DNA of 64,000 nt from CAZAPG01 sp964486935 (lineage in GTDB: Bacteria > Chloroflexota > Anaerolineae > 4572-78 > J111). A model generated the notes under the pieces. That model did no database searches. It worked only from the letters and a program-made list of their open reading frames with translations, and was not told where the DNA came from. The first letter of the stretch is position 1; each line of letters opens with the position of its first letter. Below, piece by piece: positions 15,449 to 22,932 of the stretch. The position numbers and the translations under genes are program-made. The stretch lies in the NCBI GenBank assembly GCA_964486935.1, contig CAZAPG010000007.1, positions 134,536 to 198,535 on the forward strand, read 5' to 3'.

Positions 15449-15937
15449 ATGACCAACCTTTTCAACATAACCGTCACTATCAACGGAACTGAATATCAAC
15501 GTGAAATCGAACCCCGGCTGCTGCTATCTGACTTTATCCGGCACGAAATTGGGCTGACCGGCACTCACGTGGGCTGCGAGCACGGCGTCTGCGGCGCCTG
15601 CACCATTCTGTTTGATGGGGAACCGGTGCGCTCCTGCATTATGTTCGCCGTGCAGGCCCACGGCCACGAAATCTTGACGGTGGAGGGGCTGTCTCCCAAC
15701 GCCGCCGATGTGGCCGACCTGCACCCGCTGCAAGCCAGCTTCCGCGACGCCCACGGCTTGCAATGCGGCTTTTGCACCTCTGGTTTTTTGATGACCCTGC
15801 TGCCCTTCCTGCAAGAAAATCCCACCCCCACCGAGCAGGAAATCCGCGAAGCCATCTCCGGCAACATCTGCCGCTGCACGGGCTACCAGCATATTGTGGA
15901 AGCGGTCAAACTGGCGGCTGAGAAGATGAAGGAGTAA
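15449..15937 (+). CDS. Xanthine dehydrogenase family, 2Fe-2S small subunit
   Basis: A 162-residue CoxS/XdhC-like iron-sulfur protein with both cluster sites: plant-type ferredoxin motif GCEHGVCGACTILFDG (about 46-61, with a further Cys at RSC) and the second cluster cysteines in QCGFCTSGF (about 107-115) and ICRCTGY (about 144-150). It carries electrons from the molybdenum site to FAD. CGGAGG lies 7 nt before the ATG, the best ribosome-binding site of the cluster. Only 3 nt separate it from the large subunit gene, so the two are cotranslated. Confidence 0.9.
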   Translation: MTNLFNITVTINGTEYQREIEPRLLLSDFIRHEIGLTGTHVGCEHGVCGACTILFDGEPVRSCIMFAVQAHGHEILTVEGLSPNAADVADLHPLQASFRDAHGLQCGFCTSGFLMTLLPFLQENPTPTEQEIREAISGNICRCTGYQHIVEAVKLAAEKMKE

Positions 15938-15940
15938 CCT

Positions 15941-18283
15941 GTGGCAACCCGATACTTTGGACAACGCATCAAACGCAACGAAGATTTCCGCATGCTTACC
16001 GGCCAGGCCCTGCACGTGGATGATGTTGACCTGCCGGACATGCTGCACGTGGCCTTTTACCGCAGCGGCTACGCCCACGGCCGCATCAATTCCATTGACG
16101 TATCCGCCGCCAAAGAGCGGCCCGGCGTGGTGGCCGTTTACACCGCCGAGGATTTGGGCGACTATTGGCAGCCGGGGCCGCTGCTGGTGCCGCCGCCGCC
16201 CACCATCGAGCGCGTCACCTTCCACCAGCGCACTCAGGTGCCGCTGGCCAAAGACAAGGTTCGCTTTGTGGGCGAGCCGATTGTGATGGTTGTCGCCGCC
16301 AGCCGCTACATTGCCGAAGACGCCGTGGCTGAAATATGGGTCGATATTGAACCGCTGGACGCGGTAGTGGATTTGGAACAGGCTCTCGCCGATGACGCCC
16401 CCCTGATTCACGAGGATTTGCCCTCCAATATGGCCGCGCACGTCATCCAGGAAAAGGGTAATTATGACGAAGCCGCCAAACAAGCCGATTTGGTGATTAA
16501 ACGGCGGTTGCTGTACGACCGGGGCACGGCGGCAGCGATGGAAAATCGGGGCATTGTGGCCCATTGGGAGGCCAAAAGCGCCCAGCTAACCATGTGGGAC
16601 ACGACCCAGGCCCCTATTTTTATCCGCAACATCGTCGCCGGGTCGCTGGGTCTGGCCGAGCATCAGGTGCGGGTGATTGCGCCTTTCATCGGCGGCGGCT
16701 TTGGCCCTAAAATTATGATGGGCTATCAGGAAGAGATGCTGCTGCCGTGGGCCTCAATGCGATTACAGCGCCCCCTCAAATGGATTGAAGATCGCCAGGA
16801 AAACTTTTTTGCCACCACTCAGGAGCGCGGCCAGATTCACCAGGCCGAACTGGCCCTGACCAAAGCGGGCCGAATTGTAGGTCTCAAACACATTTTCCTG
16901 CACGATAACGGCGCGTACGACCCCTACGGCCTGACCATCCCCATCAACAGCCAGGCCAACGCGCTGGGGCCATACGACACGCCCAACTACTACGGCGAGT
17001 TCAAATCGGTCTTTACCAATAAACCCATTGTGACCCCCTATCGCGGCGCGGGCCGGCAGCACGGCGTCTTTGTCATCGAGCGGCTGCTGGATATCGCCGC
17101 CAGAGAGCTGGGCCTTAGCCCGGTGGAAATCCGCCAACGCAACTTCATTCAGCCGGAGCAGTTCCCCTACAATCACCAGATTATCTTTCAGGATTTCGCG
17201 CCGCTCACCTTTGACAGCGGCAACTACCTGCCCGCCCTGGAAACCGCCGCCGAGATGATAGGCTATGAGCAATTTGTTAAAGTAGAGCAACCCAGGCTCC
17301 GGGCCGAAGGCAAACACGTCGGCATTGGAATTGTGGCCTATGTGGAAGGCACCGGCATTGGCCCTTACGAGGGCGCGCGCGTTACCGTGGGCACCGGCGG
17401 CAAAGTGAGCGTGTCTACCGGCATTGGCACCCAGGGGCAGGGCCATTTCACCTCGTTTGCCCAGATTGTGGCCGATGAAGTGGGCGTGGACGTGCGCGAC
17501 GTGCACATGATTACCGGCGATACCGCCGCCTTTCACTGGGGCGCGGGTACGTTTGCCAGCCGGGGCGCGGTGGTGGCCGGCAACGCCATCTACAATGCCG
17601 CCCACGAGGTGCGCAGGAAAATTCTGAAGCTGGCCGGCGAAAAGCTGGAAGCCGCCGAAGAGGACCTGGAACTCGGCGAAGGCGAGGTGCGGGTGAAGGG
17701 CGTGCCGGAAACGGCCATCAAGCTGGGGCAACTGGCGGCGGAGGCCAATCCGCTGCGCGGCGCAGTCAAACCCGGCGCCGAACCGGGCCTGGAAGCCACC
17801 AACTATTTTGGCCCGGAAAGCGGCACCACCGCCAGCGGCGTCCACGCTATGATTGTGGAAGTTGACCCGGAAACGATGCTGGTGAAAATCAACAAATACG
17901 TGGTGGTGCACGATTGCGGCAAGGTGATTAACCCCCTGATTCTGGACGGCCAGATTCACGGCGGCGTGGCCCAGGGCATCGGCAACGCCTTTTACGAGCA
18001 GTTGCATTTTGATGAGAACGGGCAGTTGCTTAACGCCTCGTTTATGGACTTTTTGCTGCCAACCTCACTGGACGTGCCGCGCATCGAGATTGGCCACCAT
18101 GAAACGCCCTCGCCGCTGAACCCGCTGGGCATCAAGGGCGCGGGCGAGGCCGGGGCCATCCCCGCCGCACCGCTCTTTGTCCAGGCCGTGGAAAACGCCC
18201 TGGCCGACTACGACCTGGAGATTCTGGAAATCCCGCTCAGCCCCAACCGGCTGTTTGAACTGGTTCACGGGGACAAGCCGTGA
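15941..18283 (+). CDS. Xanthine dehydrogenase family, molybdopterin-binding large subunit
   Basis: A 780-residue molybdenum hydroxylase subunit. It carries the a/b hammerhead N terminus, the cofactor-binding FIGGGFGPK, the active-site loop PYRGAGRQHG (about 366-375) and, near the C terminus, GIKGAGEAGAI with the conserved catalytic glutamate. The loop is PYRGAGR and not the AYRCSFR of true aerobic CO dehydrogenase, so this is a hydroxylase of an N-heterocycle, aldehyde or similar compound. It starts at GTG 15941, 3 nt after the small subunit, and its TGA overlaps the next gene's GTG. With FdrA/DUF1116 nearby, hydroxylation of a purine or pyrimidine-like ring is a reasonable inference. Confidence 0.9.
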   Translation: MATRYFGQRIKRNEDFRMLTGQALHVDDVDLPDMLHVAFYRSGYAHGRINSIDVSAAKERPGVVAVYTAEDLGDYWQPGPLLVPPPPTIERVTFHQRTQVPLAKDKVRFVGEPIVMVVAASRYIAEDAVAEIWVDIEPLDAVVDLEQALADDAPLIHEDLPSNMAAHVIQEKGNYDEAAKQADLVIKRRLLYDRGTAAAMENRGIVAHWEAKSAQLTMWDTTQAPIFIRNIVAGSLGLAEHQVRVIAPFIGGGFGPKIMMGYQEEMLLPWASMRLQRPLKWIEDRQENFFATTQERGQIHQAELALTKAGRIVGLKHIFLHDNGAYDPYGLTIPINSQANALGPYDTPNYYGEFKSVFTNKPIVTPYRGAGRQHGVFVIERLLDIAARELGLSPVEIRQRNFIQPEQFPYNHQIIFQDFAPLTFDSGNYLPALETAAEMIGYEQFVKVEQPRLRAEGKHVGIGIVAYVEGTGIGPYEGARVTVGTGGKVSVSTGIGTQGQGHFTSFAQIVADEVGVDVRDVHMITGDTAAFHWGAGTFASRGAVVAGNAIYNAAHEVRRKILKLAGEKLEAAEEDLELGEGEVRVKGVPETAIKLGQLAAEANPLRGAVKPGAEPGLEATNYFGPESGTTASGVHAMIVEVDPETMLVKINKYVVVHDCGKVINPLILDGQIHGGVAQGIGNAFYEQLHFDENGQLLNASFMDFLLPTSLDVPRIEIGHHETPSPLNPLGIKGAGEAGAIPAAPLFVQAVENALADYDLEILEIPLSPNRLFELVHGDKP

Positions 18284-18984
18284 TAGACATCTGGCCGGAC
18301 GCAAATGGCCCCATCATTCAGGTGGCGATCGACACGCTGACCATCCAAGAGGCGCTGGACGTGGGCGAACGCGCCCTCAAGGCCGGCGTGGATTGGCTGG
18401 AAGCCGGCACGCCGTTGATCACCTTTGAAGGCGTTAAAGCCATCGGCGCATTAAGCCAGGCCTTCCCCGGCGTGCCGCTGCTGGCCGATTTCAAAATGAT
18501 GGATGGCGTGCGCAAGTACGTGCTGGCCGCCGCCGGGCAGGGGGCGCACCTCAGCACCATTTGCGGGGTGGCCGCCGACGCCAGTATTCGGGCGGCGGTG
18601 AAGGCCGGGCAGGACTCGGGGACGCGGGTGGTGGTTGACTTGTATGCCGCGCCGGATAAAGTCAAACGGGCGCGGGAAGTCGTCGCTATGGGCGCGGATG
18701 TGGTTTACGTTCACTTTGGCGCGGACGAGCGCAACGAAGACCCCAGCCGGGATACCATAGATTTGCTGCCGGCAGTGCGGGCGGCGGTTAATGTGCCGGT
18801 GGGTGCCAGCAGTTTTGATGTGGGCGGCGGCGCAGCGGCGGTTCGGGCCGGGGCCGATATTGTGGTCATCGGCCATCCGCTCATTACCGGGCCGGACAGC
18901 CTGTCGCTGCTGACCGAGTACGTGCAGCGGGCCAGAGCCGCTTACACCGAACGGCAAGCAACAAAAACAACCCACAAAATATAG
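18280..18984 (+). CDS. HUMPS/OMP decarboxylase superfamily protein (hexulose-6-phosphate synthase-like)
   Basis: A 234-residue (beta/alpha)8 barrel protein. It shows the HPS-type features VAIDTLTIQEALDVGE, WLEAGTPLI and the metal/phosphate motif LADFKMMDG (the D-x-K-x-x-D core). Hexulose-6-phosphate synthase joins formaldehyde to ribulose 5-phosphate; KGPDC decarboxylates keto-gulonate 6-phosphate; sequence alone does not separate them. Its GTG overlaps the hydroxylase stop codon (GTGA), so it is tightly coupled to that operon and probably acts on a product or on formaldehyde released by it. No phosphohexulose isomerase gene is nearby, which weakens a ribulose monophosphate pathway reading. 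Confidence 0.75.
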   Translation: MIDIWPDANGPIIQVAIDTLTIQEALDVGERALKAGVDWLEAGTPLITFEGVKAIGALSQAFPGVPLLADFKMMDGVRKYVLAAAGQGAHLSTICGVAADASIRAAVKAGQDSGTRVVVDLYAAPDKVKRAREVVAMGADVVYVHFGADERNEDPSRDTIDLLPAVRAAVNVPVGASSFDVGGGAAAVRAGADIVVIGHPLITGPDSLSLLTEYVQRARAAYTERQATKTTHKI

Positions 18985-18999
18985 TATCATTATTTACCC

Positions 19000-19021
19000 T
19001 ACCTACTAAATGTAGTAGGTA
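19000..19021. repeat. Perfect hairpin upstream of the zinc ribbon gene
   Basis: TACCTACTA and its complement flank a 4-nt loop. No T run follows, so it is not a standard terminator; it may be an operator or another small foldback. Confidence 0.5.
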
Positions 19022-19044
19022 AATCCCAAATCATCAGCAGTGAG

Positions 19045-19072
19045 TTGACATAAATATTTAAACCCGTATAAT
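19045..19072 (+). promoter_or_regulatory. Promoter of the zinc ribbon gene
   Basis: A consensus TTGACA (19045-19050) and TATAAT (19067-19072) with a 16-nt spacer. Confidence 0.75.
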
Positions 19073-19115
19073 TGAGCCAATCAACCCCACTCCACTCCGC
19101 GAGGTGCAACGGATT

Positions 19116-19397
19116 ATGGCGATTGGCTTTGATGGCTCGGCTCCCCGAAAAGCCACCAAAAAGAGCGGCAAGCGCACTGAAGAACCAGGCAACGGGCTAA
19201 CGTACCTGACTCCCACCGACCAACTGGGCCAGTATGTCTACACCCAAAACAAGAAGCGTGTCATGGTCGTCCCCCTTTTTTGCGATTGCGGCCGCTCCAT
19301 CCTGGTCAGCCCCAAAGAAATTCGCGATGCGCCCATTATTTGCAGTTTGTGCAACAGCTCCTTTAGCTGGCAGCAGCTCACCCTGGCTCTCGATTAG
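19116..19397 (+). CDS. Small zinc-ribbon protein of unknown function
   Basis: A 93-residue protein. Its basic N-terminal third (SAPRKATKKSGKRTEE) suggests nucleic-acid or ribosome contact. The C-terminal half has a CDCGRSILV knuckle and an ICSLCNSSF knuckle, giving the four cysteines of a zinc ribbon. The ATG 19116 is preferred because GAGGTG lies about 10 nt upstream; a GTG four codons earlier is possible. It has its own consensus promoter and is monocistronic. I do not recognise the family. Confidence 0.6.
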   Translation: MAIGFDGSAPRKATKKSGKRTEEPGNGLTYLTPTDQLGQYVYTQNKKRVMVVPLFCDCGRSILVSPKEIRDAPIICSLCNSSFSWQQLTLALD

Positions 19398-19437
19398 TTT
19401 ATAGAGTTTGATAATTCACCCAACGCCACAAATCTTA

Positions 19438-19923
19438 TTAAAGGCGATGCCGCCGCGAGGTAATTACCCCCGTATTCAATCCGATGGTATTGAGACCGCC
19501 ATAAAAGCGGGCGTGCTCAATTTTCATGCAGCGGTCCATCACCACATCCAGCCCGGCCTTGACCGCCATTTGGGCCGCCGCCTCATGGATAACCCCCAAC
19601 TGCATCCAGATGATTTTGGCCCCTACCCGGATGGCTTCTTCCACAATGGGCGGCACATCATCCGGCTTGCGAAAAATGTCAACCACTTCAATCCAGCCGG
19701 GTTTCGCTTCCGCCAGCGCCGTCACCGAGGGGTAGCTTTGGCGCCCCAAAATTTCAGGTTCGCCGGGGTTGATGGGGATGACATCATACCCTTCCGCCAG
19801 CAGATAGATAGCGGCAAAGTGGCTGGGGCGGTATTGGTTGCCACTGAGTCCAACCATAGCAATATGCCGGTATTTGTTTAAAATCTCCAGCCGTCCGGCT
19901 GCGGTATCAATGATTTTAGCCAT
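19438..19923 (-). CDS. CoA-binding domain protein (YccU-like)
   Basis: A 161-residue single-domain protein of the CoA_binding_2 family. It has the Rossmann start IAMVGLSGNQYRPSH (about 20-34), the INPGEPEILG turn and the conserved KIIWMQLGVIHE and DRCMKIEH motifs near the C terminus. Homologues bind CoA or acyl-CoA in crystals but have no assigned reaction. AAGG precedes the ATG at 19923 at suitable spacing; a GTG two codons upstream is less likely. The gene converges with the zinc ribbon gene. Downstream of MetY on the same strand with about 90 nt of repeat-like spacer between them, it may be in the same transcript. Confidence 0.8.
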   Translation of the reverse strand: MAKIIDTAAGRLEILNKYRHIAMVGLSGNQYRPSHFAAIYLLAEGYDVIPINPGEPEILGRQSYPSVTALAEAKPGWIEVVDIFRKPDDVPPIVEEAIRVGAKIIWMQLGVIHEAAAQMAVKAGLDVVMDRCMKIEHARFYGGLNTIGLNTGVITSRRHRL

Positions 19924-19939
19924 TCTCACTTACCTTTTT

Positions 19940-20028
19940 CAGTCGTCATTTGTCATTTGTCACTTGTGACAAGCTTCAACCTGATTTGAAGTTTGCCCAC
20001 TTACCAATTGCTATTTACTAATTACCGC
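19940..20028. repeat. Degenerate arrays GTCATTT and TTACCAATT between two genes
   Basis: GTCATTTGTCATTTGTCACTTG (heptamer units), a short CTTCAA/TTGAAG hairpin and then TTACCAATTG, CTATTTACTAATTACC units. The last words match those at 30690, 49879 and 60945. The array reaches into the last codons of the metY gene. Confidence 0.55.
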
Positions 20029-21312
20029 CCCCCGCTCCAGCGCCTGCTCCAAATCCCAGATTAAATCTTCCACATCCTCCAGCCCAATCGAGAGACGAAT
20101 CATATCGGGCGACACGCCGCCGCCGGCCTGTTCTTCCGGGGTCATTTGAGCGTGGGTGGTGCTGGCCGGGTGAATCACCAGCGATTTGGCATCACCCACA
20201 TTTGCCAGATGGCTGAAGATTTGCACGCTTTCGATAAACTTTTTACCGGCCTCAAGGCCGCCCTTGATGCCAAAGGTAAAGATGGCCCCGGCCCCATTGG
20301 GCAAATATTTTTGAGCCAGGTCGTAGTAGGGGCTATCCGGCAGCGAGGGGTAATTGACCCAGCCCACGTTAGGGTGGCTGTGCAGAAATTCGGCCACGGC
20401 GCGGGCATTGCTGACGTGCCGTTCCATGCGCACGCCCAGGGTTTCCAGTCCTTGCAAAAACAAAAAGGCGTTAAAGGGGCTGAGCGCCGGCCCCATATCG
20501 CGCAAGGCTTCAACCCGCACTTTCATAATCCAGGCAAAATCGCCAAAGGTTTCATAAAAGCGGATATCATGATAGCCCTTGCTGGGGCCGGTCATATCGG
20601 GGAAGTTGCCGTTGTCCCACGGAAATTTGCCGCCATCCACTATCACCCCCCCGATGCTGGTGCCGTGGCCGCCAATAAATTTGGTGGCGCTGTGAACCAC
20701 AATATCTGCGCCCCACTCGATGGGGCGGCACAGATAGGGGGTGGCAAAGGTGTTATCGACAATCAGCGGGATACCGCGCTCGTGAGCAATGGCGGCCACG
20801 GCCTCGATATTCAGCACGTCAATTTTGGGGTTGCCCAGCGTTTCGGCGTAGAGCGCTTTGGTTTGCGGGGTAATCGCCCGGCGATAATTTTCCGGGTCGC
20901 GGTTATCGACAAAAATTGTGTTGATCCCCATTTTCCGGCGCATGCTGATATCAAACTGGGTGTAGGTGCCGCCGTACAGGGTGCTGCTGGCCACCAGATC
21001 ATCGCCGGGGTTGAGCAGGGTAAAAATGGTTAAAAATTGGGCGGCCTGCCCGCTGCCGGTAGCCAGCGCCCCGACCCCGCCTTCCAGGGCAGCCACGCGC
21101 TCCTCAAAAGCGGCGGTGGTGGGGTTCATGATGCGAGTGTAAATATTGCCAAAGCGCTGCAAGGCAAACAGGTTGGCCGCATGCTCGGTATCTTCAAAAA
21201 CGTAACTGGTGGTCTGATAAATGGGCACGGCCCGCGAGCCGGTAGCCGGGTCGGGCCGCTGCCCGGCATGAAGCGAGCGCGTATTAAAGCCATATTGCCT
21301 GTCTTTGGACAT
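20011..21312 (-). CDS. metY: O-acetylhomoserine aminocarboxypropyltransferase / cysteine synthase
   Basis: A 433-residue PLP-dependent Cys/Met metabolism enzyme. The pyridoxal lysine lies in VVHSATKFIGGHG (about 205-217), with TRIMNPTTAAFEERVAALE and ATGSGQAAQF near the N terminus as in MetY/Met17. It makes homocysteine from O-acetylhomoserine and sulfide in the cytoplasm. The start at 21312 (MSKDRQYGF) fits both the homology and an AAAGGA site about 11 nt upstream; the reading frame is open 7 codons further. No met regulator site or riboswitch was recognised upstream. The insert FNAFLFLQGLETLGVRMERH is typical of the family. Confidence 0.92.
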   Translation of the reverse strand: MSKDRQYGFNTRSLHAGQRPDPATGSRAVPIYQTTSYVFEDTEHAANLFALQRFGNIYTRIMNPTTAAFEERVAALEGGVGALATGSGQAAQFLTIFTLLNPGDDLVASSTLYGGTYTQFDISMRRKMGINTIFVDNRDPENYRRAITPQTKALYAETLGNPKIDVLNIEAVAAIAHERGIPLIVDNTFATPYLCRPIEWGADIVVHSATKFIGGHGTSIGGVIVDGGKFPWDNGNFPDMTGPSKGYHDIRFYETFGDFAWIMKVRVEALRDMGPALSPFNAFLFLQGLETLGVRMERHVSNARAVAEFLHSHPNVGWVNYPSLPDSPYYDLAQKYLPNGAGAIFTFGIKGGLEAGKKFIESVQIFSHLANVGDAKSLVIHPASTTHAQMTPEEQAGGGVSPDMIRLSIGLEDVEDLIWDLEQALERGAVISK

Positions 21313-21407
21313 GGTTTGCCGCGTCCTTTCCAATTTTTGGGTGAATTTACATTAAAAAATCACTGTAACATCAATTTTGGCTAAAGTCAAAGCAGGTTAA
21401 GACCGAC

Positions 21408-21435
21408 TTGTAATATACAAAACTCTCCATATAAT
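21408..21435 (+). promoter_or_regulatory. Promoter of the GAF sensor kinase gene
   Basis: TTGTAA (21408-21413) and TATAAT (21430-21435) with a 16-nt spacer; the start codon follows 51 nt later. Confidence 0.6.
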
Positions 21436-21485
21436 AAACGCTTACCTAAAAATAACCCTTATGATAGTCAGGCCATGTAACGCTT

Positions 21486-22862
21486 ATGGGGTCAGCAGAA
21501 ACTCAATCAACCCAGATGAAAAGTGATGCCGCCACAACCCATGACCGGGAAGAGGCTTTGCGCGAGGCGTTCAAGGAATGGGACCAGGCCGAGCTTGTCG
21601 ATTATGCCGTAAAGACCACCCAGGCTCTATCTGATGAGCATGAGGTGGTACAGAAATTAACCAACCGCTTCAGCTCGGCCCAGAACTACGCGCTGGGTCT
21701 GGCCCTGGTTGAGGAAATTGGTCAAAATCTGGCCTCGACGCTAAATCTGGATGAAGTTTTAACCCGGCTGCTGCGCCGCGTTTACAACGCCATCGATGTT
21801 GAAGACGGCTCTATTTTGCTGATTGAAGAGCCTTCGGGCGATTTGGTCTCGCAGGTGGTGCTGGGCAGCGTGTCAGAACCCTTCAGAGTGCCCAAGGGGC
21901 AGGGCATCGCTGGCCAGGTGGCCGAAACCGGCGTGCCCGTTATTGTCAACGACGCTCAGGACGACCCCCGCCACTTCAAGCAAATTGATAAAGACACCGG
22001 CTTTGTCACCCAATCCATTCTGTGCGTGCCCCTGCTAACTCACGAGAAAATAATCGGAGTGTTGGAAGTCTTTAATAAAAAAAGCGGGCGTTTTACCCAG
22101 GAAGACCAATTGCTGCTCAGCTCCATTGCCAACTACGCCGGTATTGCTATTGATAACGCGCGACTGCACCAAAATGTGGTCAGTGAAAGAGACCGGGTGA
22201 TCCGCGCTCAGGAAGAGGTGAGCCACAGGCTGCAACGAGATTTGCACGATGGCCCCACCCAACTGGTGGCCGCCATTCAAATGAGCATCGAGTTTTGCCG
22301 CAAGGCCATTCAGCATAATGAATTGGGTATGGCCGATAAAGAACTTGGCGAGATGTACCAGCTAGCCAGCCGGGCCACCCACCAACTGCGCACCCTGTTG
22401 TTTGAGCTGCGCCCGCTGATTTTGGAAACCAAGGGGCTGGTGGCGGCGCTGGAAACCTTTATCCAGCGGCGGCAGGAGGGCGTTGAGCAGACAACACTGC
22501 ACCTGGTTCTCACCTCTGACCAGCCGGACGGCCAGATTAGCCGGCTGGAACCCAAAAGCGAAGCCGCCCTGTTTGCCATTGTGCAAGAGGCCGTCAACAA
22601 CGCCATCAAACACGCCCAGGCCAAAAACATTTACGTTAAGCTGGCGCAGGCCGGCCAGCAACTGACTGTTTCTATTGAGGATGACGGCAAAGGGTTTGAT
22701 GTTGGCAGCGTTACCCAAAATTATGAAGAGCGGGGCAGCTACGGCATGGTCAATCTGCGGGAGCGCGTGGCTATTTGCCGGGGCGATTACACCATTGAGT
22801 CTGAAATTGGTAAAGGCACAGAAATAAGGGTACTGGTCCCCCTCAATTCAACCAAAGAGTAA
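21486..22862 (+). CDS. GAF-domain sensor histidine kinase (NarX/DesK type)
   Basis: A 458-residue soluble kinase without membrane helices. A GAF domain spans about 75-225 (LDEVLTRLLRRVYNAIDVEDGSILL and IDNARLHQNV at its ends). The HisKA_3 dimerisation helix carries RDLHDGPTQLVAAIQ, with the phosphorylated histidine at about 254. The HATPase domain shows the N box VQEAVNNAIKHA, the G1 box DDGKGFD and G2 GSYGMVNLRERV. It should sense a small ligand through GAF and phosphorylate a NarL-type regulator. No response regulator gene is adjacent, so it is an orphan. It has its own promoter and is followed by a strong terminator. Confidence 0.9.
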   Translation: MGSAETQSTQMKSDAATTHDREEALREAFKEWDQAELVDYAVKTTQALSDEHEVVQKLTNRFSSAQNYALGLALVEEIGQNLASTLNLDEVLTRLLRRVYNAIDVEDGSILLIEEPSGDLVSQVVLGSVSEPFRVPKGQGIAGQVAETGVPVIVNDAQDDPRHFKQIDKDTGFVTQSILCVPLLTHEKIIGVLEVFNKKSGRFTQEDQLLLSSIANYAGIAIDNARLHQNVVSERDRVIRAQEEVSHRLQRDLHDGPTQLVAAIQMSIEFCRKAIQHNELGMADKELGEMYQLASRATHQLRTLLFELRPLILETKGLVAALETFIQRRQEGVEQTTLHLVLTSDQPDGQISRLEPKSEAALFAIVQEAVNNAIKHAQAKNIYVKLAQAGQQLTVSIEDDGKGFDVGSVTQNYEERGSYGMVNLRERVAICRGDYTIESEIGKGTEIRVLVPLNSTKE

Positions 22863-22878
22863 TTCTAAAACGCGCGCC

Positions 22879-22913
22879 AAAAAAGAGCCTCGCAACCACC
22901 GAAGCTCTTTTTT
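22879..22913. terminator. Bidirectional terminator between two convergent genes
   Basis: AAAAAAGAGCCTCG and CGAAGCTCTTTTTT pair around CAACCAC. The A and T runs on both sides let it stop transcription from the sensor kinase gene and from the convergent cyclase gene. Confidence 0.85.
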
Positions 22914-22932
22914 CATGAAAGACTTATTAAAA

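Noticed and set aside
16763..18007. Long minus-strand open frame opposite the hydroxylase large subunit
   Set aside because: Antisense shadow with His/Gly/Ala-rich composition and no recognisable domain or ribosome-binding site.
15941..18283. Aerobic carbon monoxide dehydrogenase large subunit
   Set aside because: The active-site loop is PYRGAGR, not the AYRCSFR of form I CoxL; the general molybdenum hydroxylase call is safer.
18280..18984. Orotidine 5'-phosphate decarboxylase (pyrF)
   Set aside because: The motif is DFKMMDG with an HPS-like AGTPLI, and the gene is coupled to a hydroxylase, not to pyrimidine synthesis genes.
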